This document shows, in pieces, positions 7,149 through 14,274 of a stretch of 64,000 bases of DNA. Each line of letters starts with the position of its first letter. Positions within the stretch are counted from its first letter, which is position 1. The notes under the pieces were generated by a model. It was not told where the DNA came from. It saw only the letters and a list, made by a program, of their open reading frames with translations, and did no database searches. The translations under genes and the position numbers were made by a program. This DNA comes from an uncultured Prevotellaceae bacterium. GTDB taxonomy: Bacteria > Bacteroidota > Bacteroidia > Bacteroidales > Bacteroidaceae. The DNA lies in the NCBI GenBank assembly GCA_900318115.1, contig ONJJ01000007.1:121726-185725 (forward strand). Direction: 5' to 3'.

Positions 7149-8243
7149 ATGAGACGTATTCATCGTGGGGTGCTGGCAGCCGTTTTGCTGTCGGCCTCCA
7201 TGCATCTTTCTGCACAACTGACTATGGAACTGACAGACAGGCAACAGGCTCTCGTGGCCATCGCCGCCTACGAGGCCAAGGGTGATATCGAGGCCCTGAA
7301 GAACGAAGTGAACAATGGGTTTGAGGCAGGACTCAGCGTGAGTCAGATTAAGGAAGCCCTCTCACACCTGTATGCTTACACGGGCTTTCCCCGCTCGCTG
7401 AATGCACTGGGCGCCCTCCAACAGGTGATCCGGCAGCGGCAGGAGGCCGGACTGACAACAGAAGAGGGGCGCGAGGCCGACCCGCTGCCCGCCGATTACG
7501 ACGCCCTCAGACGTGGCACAGAAGTGCAGACACAACTCTGTGGCGGACAGCCCTTCAACTACACCTTCGCTCCGCAGACGGACTACTACCTGAAAGCACA
7601 CCTCTTCGGCGACATCTTCGCGCGCAACAACCTCACGTTCGCCGAGCGCGAGATCGTCACCGTCTCCGCTATTTCCGCGCTGGAGGGCTGCGAACCGCAG
7701 CTGAAGGCACACGTCAGCGGCGCACGGAATTTGGGTGTGACCGACGCCCAACTCCACGAACTGCCCGCAGTGCTGCGCAAACGTGTCGGCGAGGCAGAAG
7801 CCACGCGCTGTCAGAAGGCTGTGGCAAGCGTGTTCGGCGAGGAGTATCAGGCCGTGGACACCGTGGATTTCAGCGTCTGGCCGCGGGGCGTGGAGAACCC
7901 CTATGGCAAGTACTTCACCGGTCAGAGCTACCTGGCTGAGATGGGGGCCGTGACGAACGTTACTTTCGAACCTGGTTGCCGCAACAACTGGCACGTGCAC
8001 CACAAGCAGGTGCAGGTGCTTATCTGCGTGGCAGGACGGGGCTGGTACCAGGAATGGGGCAAGCCTGCTCAGCAGATGACACCCGGAACGGTGATTGCCA
8101 TTCCCGCAGAGGTTAAGCACTGGCACGGAGCCGCTCGCGATTCGTGGTTCCAGCACCTGACCTACCACAAAGACGTACAAGAGGGGGCCAGCAACGAATG
8201 GCTGGAACCGGTGGACGACGAGTGGTACGGAAAACTGGATTGA
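7149..8243 (+). CDS. secreted carboxymuconolactone decarboxylase-cupin fusion protein
   Basis: A 364-residue protein with a signal peptide ending SMHLSAQ. Residues about 25-110 and 140-225 are two helical CMD/AhpD-like segments (LVAIAAYEAKGD; FAEREIVTVSAISALEGCEPQLKAH). Residues about 250-350 form a cupin with the metal-ligand pattern WHVHHKQVQVL...HWHGAARDSWF. The second CMD segment has one Cys (EGCEPQL) rather than the CxxC of AhpD peroxidase partners, so redox activity is doubtful. It is the last gene of the three-gene operon and is followed by a strong bidirectional terminator. Such fusions are widespread in Bacteroidota next to alpha/beta hydrolases; the substrate is unknown. Confidence 0.85.
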   Translation: MRRIHRGVLAAVLLSASMHLSAQLTMELTDRQQALVAIAAYEAKGDIEALKNEVNNGFEAGLSVSQIKEALSHLYAYTGFPRSLNALGALQQVIRQRQEAGLTTEEGREADPLPADYDALRRGTEVQTQLCGGQPFNYTFAPQTDYYLKAHLFGDIFARNNLTFAEREIVTVSAISALEGCEPQLKAHVSGARNLGVTDAQLHELPAVLRKRVGEAEATRCQKAVASVFGEEYQAVDTVDFSVWPRGVENPYGKYFTGQSYLAEMGAVTNVTFEPGCRNNWHVHHKQVQVLICVAGRGWYQEWGKPAQQMTPGTVIAIPAEVKHWHGAARDSWFQHLTYHKDVQEGASNEWLEPVDDEWYGKLD

Positions 8244-8254
8244 GAAATCATAAA

Positions 8255-8290
8255 AAAGTGGTCAGCCCAGACACAACGGCTGACCACTTT
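8255..8290. terminator. bidirectional terminator
   Basis: AAAGTGGTCAGCC (8255-8267) and GGCTGACCACTTT (8278-8290) form a perfect 13-bp stem with a 10-nt loop. T-rich DNA follows on the plus strand and A6 precedes it, giving a U-tract on the minus strand. It separates the convergent CMD-cupin gene and the 1179-residue gene. Confidence 0.85.
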
Positions 8291-8306
8291 CTTTAGGTGG
8301 GTTTAT

Positions 8307-11300
8307 TCATTTGACGAGGACCTTACGCCCGCCCTGGATGTAGAATCCTTTCTGAATGGGAGGTGCGGGGAGCTGGCGCCCCGTGAGGTCGAACCAGGTG
8401 GAATTGAGGGAACTGCGGGATGCCCCCTTGCTGCCTTCAGAGTAGCTCCAGGGGGCTGCGACGCCATCGGGGTCGAGGTAGGAGGCTTCGGCGCGGTCGA
8501 TGGCAGCCTGCAGGCGGAGGGCATCCTCCGAAGTGACGGACTTGGTGTGAATACAATTACGCATGGCGGCGATTTCCTGACCGAGGTCGTCCACGGCCTC
8601 CTGCACCCACGGGCGCTGGCAGTAGAGCGAAGCCGCGGAATCGACGAGGGCGGGATGGATCTGCAACTCGCTCATGGCGAAGACGCGACCGCCATCGCGG
8701 TTCTCCAGCGTAGAGAGGCATTCCATCCGCACGAAGCCGATATCCTGCCCGCTGAAGATGGCGGGAGAGGTGTAAACTTCACTGACCTCGCTGGGCATAT
8801 CTTCTGTGAGTTCGCAGATGAAATCGAGGTTGGAACGGCTGGTGCCCGTGTAGATGCGGAGGTCTTGGGGGATATCGGGGCGACCGTACTGGGTGTGCTG
8901 CGAAGGAGTGAAAGTGATGTAGAAGGCGGGCACGGGGGTGGTGAGCTTGGCCTGCACGTAGCCCGGTTCACTGGGCCACGAGATGCCGGAGTACCATGAC
9001 TCCCAGTAGGTGCTGGTCTTGCCATCGACGAGTTTGGCGAGGCTGTGGGCTTCCTGTTGGCTGCTGTTTACGTTAGAGCTGAGTGAACTGCTGCCTCGGA
9101 TGAGTTTCGTGGCGCGGTCGATGGTGGTGACGAAAGCCTTGGAGTAGGTGTGGATGGCTTGCTCGCAGAGGGCGTTGTACACGGCCTCGATGTGAGCTTG
9201 CTGCTGAGAACTGTCGATGAGGTTGAGGACGTCGGTGTTGGAAGGCGTCAGGGCGTAGTTGTTGCGGAACTCAAAGAGGGTGGCTTTGGAGGTCGAGGTG
9301 AAGCGGCCCACGGGCTGCTCCTTGGTGGCGTCGAGCCCTACGAGGCCTTTGGGGACTCCGATGGTGAAGCCGCTGCTGCTGCGCGTGACGTTGAGGGGCA
9401 CGGGGACATCGACGAGCTCGGGCTGGGTGGTGGGGCTGACGCTGAGGAACCGGCGGGCGCCGAGGTTGTAGAGGTAGTAGTCCTTGAACGCGGCAGAATA
9501 GAGGATGAGCCAGTTGGAGTAGGGGCTGGTGACGGAGGTGGCAGAGCTGGCCGCCGGGGCGCCGTCGGGGGAGGTCTGCGAGGTAGCGCCCGTGATCGAG
9601 AGGGCGCCCTCGGGGGTGGCGATGAGGTCTCCGCGGCCGTCAATGTTATGCAGCTGATAGGCACAGAAGGAGGAGAGGTGCTCGGCAGAACCGACGACGC
9701 CGTAGGTGAGGGGCTGGGCGCTCTGGCCCAATTGCTCCAGCGAGCGGAGGAGTGCGTCGGTGGACGGAGAGGAGGCCGTGAGGGTGGCGTCGTAGGTGGT
9801 ATGGAGGTCTTGGAGGTCGGCGGGAGCGAAGCCTCCGAACTGGTCTTCCTCGGACAGGATACTCGCTGCCAAGGTCTTCAGGTCCTCGATGCGGTACTCA
9901 TTCTTGAAATACATCTCGTTGATGACGAGGTTGGCCCCGTAGCCTGCGAGGAAGCGGACGCGGAAGTAGCGGGCGGTGACGGCGGAGTCGAGCTCCACGG
10001 TGGGATAGTCTGTGTCCTCTACATCGAGGCGGCTGCTGACAGGGGTGTAGCGCTTACCGTCCTCGGAAGCATAGAGCTGCAACTGCTTGGCGCGGTAGTT
10101 GCTGTCGCGGCTCTGGTAGAGCTCCAGTGAACGGACAGTGACGGGCAGGCCGGCGTCGAAGGTGAAGGCGTGAGGAAAGCTGGCGGAGCCGTTCTTCCAC
10201 TTATTATGATAATAGGTGGTGAGGTTGCCGTCGAGGATGCCTGCGGCACGACCGTTGTCTCCCTCGCCCACGGTCTCCTCGTCGCTGTAGTCGATGAGTT
10301 GCCATGTGGCGGGGTCGGACACGGTGCGCGTGGCCTCGATGGCGGAGCGCACGGTCTTGCCGTGGTTGCGGGCGATGGCGAGGTCTATGCGCTGGTTCAG
10401 CCGGTCGATGTCGATGGTGTCCACCCAGGGCATCTGGCCCTGCACAGGCGCACGATAGCTGTCGGCGCTGTCGCGTGTGCCCATATACCCTCCGGTTTCG
10501 AGGTAGAAGCAGTTGTCGTAGAGCTCCGTGCGTCCGTGGCCGAAGTCATAGCGGGACTCGCGCTTGCCATTGTTTTGGGTGTTGCCGAACCCCACCTTGT
10601 TCAGTGCAAACCATAGCCCGCTGGCGGCAGAGCGCATGGCGCCGTTGCGGAAGTAGCAGCGGTGCAGGAACTCGCCGCCGCCGTTGCCGAAGTTCTCGAG
10701 GAAGCTGTAGATGCCGGATGTGAGGCGGTCGGCCCCCGCCACGCGCAGGGTTCCGATATAGTGCCATTCGGGTTCGTCCGCCATCTTGTACCACATAGAC
10801 TGAAGGGTGCTCTTGTAGTCAATGACCTGGGGGTCGCCTTGGGCGTCGATGGTCTGGATTTGTGTGTGTTCCGGGCGCTCGTTGAGCAGGAACTGGATCC
10901 AGTGGTCGAACTTCCAGAGTGTGTCGGCCCGGAAGCGGATACTGCTGCCGGTGCCTTCGCCGCCGAAGCGTGTGGCGTAGGCTCCCGGACCGACATCCAC
11001 GGCAGCGGACCTCATGTGTTCTGGCAGGTTGCGGTCCTTCTCCACGTCTCCGTTGTCCCAGACGGAGAAGAGCACGCTGTTGCCATAGGAGCCGTCGGGG
11101 CGCGTGGGCATCTGAATTCCGGAATAGCCTACGTCCGTTCCGATGGCCATCTGGTAAGTGGCCACGTGGCGGTATTCTCGGGGGTACATCACTTCGAGGT
11201 AGGTCCAGTCGTAGGCCTGCCCGGAAGGAGCGCCTGGCACCGTGGTGCTCCACCAGAGGTGCACGCTGGGCGCCATGAAGATTTCGGAGTCGGTGATCTT

Positions 11301-11846
11301 CAGGCTGGACTCGCGCTGGAACTCCATGATGTTCAGCCGGCCGAGGGTGTTGACCCCATCGGGACAAGTGAGCTCAAAGCGGTACCAGCCGTCGTAGGGC
11401 ATGTCCGTTGGCGGCATGATCTCCATGCGCTGTTCAGACGTCGAGGTCTTGGTGCTGGTGGCGCTGTGCTCGAGGACCACGGTGCCCGTGGCGGGGTGCA
11501 CGATGCGTACGTTGAATGTGACGTGCTTGCCGGACTGAGCCTGGAAGAGGGCGTCGGCGCGCACGTAGCCCTTGGGGAAGTGCAGTCCGTAAACGAGGAT
11601 GGTGCCTTCAGGGTGCTTCCAGTCAATCCAGGCTTTCGTCATCTGGTCGCCGGACCAGTCGCCCTCGAACTCGCGGTAGTGGCGGGCTGGCCAGATGGTG
11701 TCGGGGTGGGATTGCCAGGTGAAAGACTCTTCAAGACTCTCCCCCCTGCCCCTCCCTAAAGGGAGGGGAGTAATTACTTGGGAGGATAGGGAAAACTGGG
11801 AAGAAATAGATAGTATTGCGAAAAGTAGGCTGATGACTTTCTTCAT
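8307..11846 (-). CDS. large secreted DUF5077/DUF3472 protein with two discoidin (F5/8 type C) domains and sorting tail
   Basis: A 1179-residue protein. The signal peptide (MKKVISLLFAILSISSQ) is followed by a stretch encoded by a GGGAGGGG palindromic repeat (VITPLPLGRGRG). Residues about 45-175 look like DUF5077 and about 185-420 like DUF3472 (HLWWSTTVPGAPSG; GIQMPTRPDGSYG; RFGGEGTGSS; SIYSFLENFGNGGG). A discoidin-like domain lies at about 515-655 and another at about 935-1085 (KLVDGKTSTYWESWYSG). The tail WFDLTGRQL...GGRKVLVK is a short sorting signal. It is a longer paralogue of the protein at 14275-17073; the second discoidin domain explains most of the length difference. These domains suggest binding or processing of carbohydrate at the cell surface, but no catalytic site is recognised. 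Confidence 0.8.
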   Translation of the reverse strand: MKKVISLLFAILSISSQFSLSSQVITPLPLGRGRGESLEESFTWQSHPDTIWPARHYREFEGDWSGDQMTKAWIDWKHPEGTILVYGLHFPKGYVRADALFQAQSGKHVTFNVRIVHPATGTVVLEHSATSTKTSTSEQRMEIMPPTDMPYDGWYRFELTCPDGVNTLGRLNIMEFQRESSLKITDSEIFMAPSVHLWWSTTVPGAPSGQAYDWTYLEVMYPREYRHVATYQMAIGTDVGYSGIQMPTRPDGSYGNSVLFSVWDNGDVEKDRNLPEHMRSAAVDVGPGAYATRFGGEGTGSSIRFRADTLWKFDHWIQFLLNERPEHTQIQTIDAQGDPQVIDYKSTLQSMWYKMADEPEWHYIGTLRVAGADRLTSGIYSFLENFGNGGGEFLHRCYFRNGAMRSAASGLWFALNKVGFGNTQNNGKRESRYDFGHGRTELYDNCFYLETGGYMGTRDSADSYRAPVQGQMPWVDTIDIDRLNQRIDLAIARNHGKTVRSAIEATRTVSDPATWQLIDYSDEETVGEGDNGRAAGILDGNLTTYYHNKWKNGSASFPHAFTFDAGLPVTVRSLELYQSRDSNYRAKQLQLYASEDGKRYTPVSSRLDVEDTDYPTVELDSAVTARYFRVRFLAGYGANLVINEMYFKNEYRIEDLKTLAASILSEEDQFGGFAPADLQDLHTTYDATLTASSPSTDALLRSLEQLGQSAQPLTYGVVGSAEHLSSFCAYQLHNIDGRGDLIATPEGALSITGATSQTSPDGAPAASSATSVTSPYSNWLILYSAAFKDYYLYNLGARRFLSVSPTTQPELVDVPVPLNVTRSSSGFTIGVPKGLVGLDATKEQPVGRFTSTSKATLFEFRNNYALTPSNTDVLNLIDSSQQQAHIEAVYNALCEQAIHTYSKAFVTTIDRATKLIRGSSSLSSNVNSSQQEAHSLAKLVDGKTSTYWESWYSGISWPSEPGYVQAKLTTPVPAFYITFTPSQHTQYGRPDIPQDLRIYTGTSRSNLDFICELTEDMPSEVSEVYTSPAIFSGQDIGFVRMECLSTLENRDGGRVFAMSELQIHPALVDSAASLYCQRPWVQEAVDDLGQEIAAMRNCIHTKSVTSEDALRLQAAIDRAEASYLDPDGVAAPWSYSEGSKGASRSSLNSTWFDLTGRQLPAPPIQKGFYIQGGRKVLVK
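11739..11780 (-). repeat. GGGAGGGG palindromic repeat inside the 5' coding region
   Basis: On the minus strand: AGTAATTACTCCCC, then TCCCTTTAGGGA, then GGGGCAGGGG. The core CCCCTCCC/GGGAGGGG is a perfect palindrome. It lies in frame just after the signal peptide of the 1179-residue protein and encodes VITPLPLGRGRG. A second copy in the opposite orientation is at 11936-11971. Confidence 0.75.
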
Positions 11847-11935
11847 CGTAGTTGTTTCTTTTGATTAGTTATCAAGTCTTGGCAGGCCTTGAAGCGGAGA
11901 TGATTCGCGCAAATATGCGCGACACCCAACCGCAG

Positions 11936-11971
11936 GTAATTACTCCCCTCCCAGGGAGGGGCCTGGGAAGG
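11936..11971 (+). repeat. second copy of the GGGAGGGG palindrome, inverted relative to the first
   Basis: Reads GGTAATTACTCCCCTCCC, then AGGGAGGGGCCTGGGAAGGG. It shares the TAATTACTCCCCTCCC lead-in with the copy at 11739-11780 but on the other strand, so the two copies form an inverted pair around the 5' end of the 1179-residue gene. Just beyond it, AGGGACCAAGGC occurs twice in tandem (about 11991-12015). Confidence 0.7.
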
Positions 11972-12033
11972 GACCAGTCTAGGGACGGACAGGGACCAAG
12001 GCAGGGACCAAGGCAGGAGCCGGCCCGTTTTCT

Positions 12034-14253
12034 TTAATACTTCACCTTAATATACTCGCACCCGTGCGTGGGGATCACCCACTGGAGGTCGGAGGTCGGG
12101 AGGTCCTTCTGGCGCCAGAGGTCACGGGCGCTCTGCAGCTGCTGGATCCCCATGAGCTGGAAGTAGTCGGCGAGGTTAACTTTCAGGTCCTTGTCGCCTA
12201 CATTGAAGATGCCGATGGCGTGGGCGCCGTCGGCCAGCGGGCGAGCCCAGATCTGGATGTCGCCATTCTCCACCACGCGGTCTGCCTGCTTGCCCAGGAG
12301 ATCCTGGTTGATGGCGTTGACCTCGTTATTGCAGAGGAGGTTGATGGTGAATTCGTCCATTTGGGCGATGTCACAACCGATGAGCATATTCGAAGCGAGA
12401 AGGGTCCAGAGGGTGATGTGCGTGTACTGCTCGTCGGGTGTCAGGCGGCTGTCGCGCAGGTTGCTGCTCCATCCCACCTTGCCCACGATGAGCATGTCGG
12501 GGTCGTTCCAGTGGCCGGGACCGGCGTAGGGAGCCAGGCCGGCCTGACGCCTGAAGCCGATGTCATACATCGAGCCCCAGGAGTCGTTGATGTCACCTGT
12601 TGTGCGCCAGCTGTTGGCGTCCACGAAGCGTCCCCACTCCCAGACATTGGCCATACCGTACTGACAGAGGCTGTAGAAGATGTCGCGGGGCTGCTCGCGC
12701 AGGTATTTCTGCATGAGCAGGTAGGGGCGCACGTAGGAGGCTACGCCCTTGTCCTTCTCCTTCGCGTGGGCGCGTCCGTAGCCGCACCAGTCGTACTTCA
12801 GGTAGTCGATGCCCCAGCTGTTGTAGCTCTCTGCATCCTGCAGCTCGTGGTCGATGCTTCCGAGGTAGCCGCCGCACGTGTAGTCGCCGGGGGAACTATA
12901 GATACCGAACTTCAGGCCGCGCTCGTGGAGCCAGTCGCCGAGGGCTTTCATGGAGGGGAACTTCTCGTTCACGGCGATGGTGCCGTCGGCGTTGCGCTCG
13001 GGAGCTTCCCAGCCGTCGTCGATGTTCATGTAGCAGTAGCCGTAGTCCGCCAGCCCCTTGTCAATGAGCGCCTGAGCGGAGGACATCACCTTCTCCTGCG
13101 AGACGCTGAGAGCCCAGCAGTTCCAGGAATTCCACCCCATGGGCGGTGTGAGGGCAATCTTGCTGCCTACTTTCAGGGTGAACTCCTGCTGAGCGCGGCC
13201 GCGGGCGTTCTCTGCCGTGGCGGTGAAGGTGATTTCGCAAGGATGACCGATGCTGCCGCTGAGCACACCTTCCTCGGTGAGCTTCAGGCCGGCGGGGAGC
13301 TTGTCTGCCGTAATCTTGATAGGCTTCTCGCCACTGACGCCGAAGCGGAAGATGACGGGCGAACCGGGACGGACGCCGAAGACGGCGGGCGTGTTGAAGC
13401 GAGGAGTCAGCGGCGCGGGAGGTGTCAATAGGTATTTCAGGGGACGCTGATGCTCGACGTACTTGCCGCTCTTGGCGTCCACGTACTTAGCGCTGGCTAC
13501 GCAGCGTTTCGTCTTGTCGTAGGGGAGGGCCAGGCGCGTGGGCTTGCCTTTGCGGACCGTGACCTTGCGGGTGAGGGTTCCCTGCACGGCACCCGTCTCA
13601 CGATTGACGATGTTGAAGGTGACGGTTCCGACTTGGTTGGTGGCGTATTCGTTGTTCAGCTCCAGCGTGCATTGTGAGGCCTGACCGTCGGGAGCCTCGG
13701 CAAAACGCATCTTCAGTCCGTCCGTAATGTTGGGTACTCGAACGGTGAGTGGGCGGCCGAAGAGGCCACCAGGCTCGCCGCCGTTATAGACACGGACCGC
13801 GATGACGTTGTCCTGATCCCAGCGAATGCCACCGGACTTAGCATCTACGGAGTAGCTGCGCTGGGCACTCCAAGCGGACTGGTAGCCGCCTTCGTCCTTG
13901 GGGAAACGACCCTTCTTGCCGATGAGTTTTCCGTTGAGGAAGGTCTCGTCGGCGTCATCGGCCTGAGGCAGGTCGAAGACCACAATCTTCTGCTGGTCGG
14001 CGCCGTCCATCAAAGACTTCGGGATGGTGACGTGAATGCGGTACCAGACAAACGAGTTGTTGAACTGCTGACCCTGGTCGTCCCACGTCTTGGTGATGCT
14101 CATCTCCTCCCAATTGGCGTCGGAGGCTTCGGGCTTTGCCCAGTTCATGTCGTCGCCCTGATGGTAGCGGGCACGGCTCACGGAAATGTTCTGTGCGGCC
14201 AGATTCAGCGCGAGCGCTGCTGCCGCGAGTGTCAAAAGAATACTTTTTCTCAT
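12034..14253 (-). CDS. secreted GH27 family alpha-galactosidase-like glycosidase
   Basis: A 739-residue protein with a signal peptide (LTLAAAALALNLAAQ). An N-terminal beta-galactosidase-like jelly-roll (about 25-180), a linker domain and a putative-Ig (He_PIG-like) domain (about 285-362, KLPAGLKLTEEGVLSG) precede the GH27 barrel from about 366 (LTPPMGWNSWNCW). The nucleophile motif YLKYDWCGYG gives Asp about 488 and RTTGDINDSW the acid/base Asp about 553; MNIDDGWE is also conserved. A C-terminal beta domain completes it. GH27 enzymes act on alpha-galactosides; some act on beta-L-arabinopyranosides or isomaltodextran, so the substrate is open. It starts 21 bp after the upstream DUF3472 gene, so the two are probably co-transcribed. 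Confidence 0.9.
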   Translation of the reverse strand: MRKSILLTLAAAALALNLAAQNISVSRARYHQGDDMNWAKPEASDANWEEMSITKTWDDQGQQFNNSFVWYRIHVTIPKSLMDGADQQKIVVFDLPQADDADETFLNGKLIGKKGRFPKDEGGYQSAWSAQRSYSVDAKSGGIRWDQDNVIAVRVYNGGEPGGLFGRPLTVRVPNITDGLKMRFAEAPDGQASQCTLELNNEYATNQVGTVTFNIVNRETGAVQGTLTRKVTVRKGKPTRLALPYDKTKRCVASAKYVDAKSGKYVEHQRPLKYLLTPPAPLTPRFNTPAVFGVRPGSPVIFRFGVSGEKPIKITADKLPAGLKLTEEGVLSGSIGHPCEITFTATAENARGRAQQEFTLKVGSKIALTPPMGWNSWNCWALSVSQEKVMSSAQALIDKGLADYGYCYMNIDDGWEAPERNADGTIAVNEKFPSMKALGDWLHERGLKFGIYSSPGDYTCGGYLGSIDHELQDAESYNSWGIDYLKYDWCGYGRAHAKEKDKGVASYVRPYLLMQKYLREQPRDIFYSLCQYGMANVWEWGRFVDANSWRTTGDINDSWGSMYDIGFRRQAGLAPYAGPGHWNDPDMLIVGKVGWSSNLRDSRLTPDEQYTHITLWTLLASNMLIGCDIAQMDEFTINLLCNNEVNAINQDLLGKQADRVVENGDIQIWARPLADGAHAIGIFNVGDKDLKVNLADYFQLMGIQQLQSARDLWRQKDLPTSDLQWVIPTHGCEYIKVKY

Positions 14254-14274
14254 AGTTGTTAGGCTTTTATGGTG

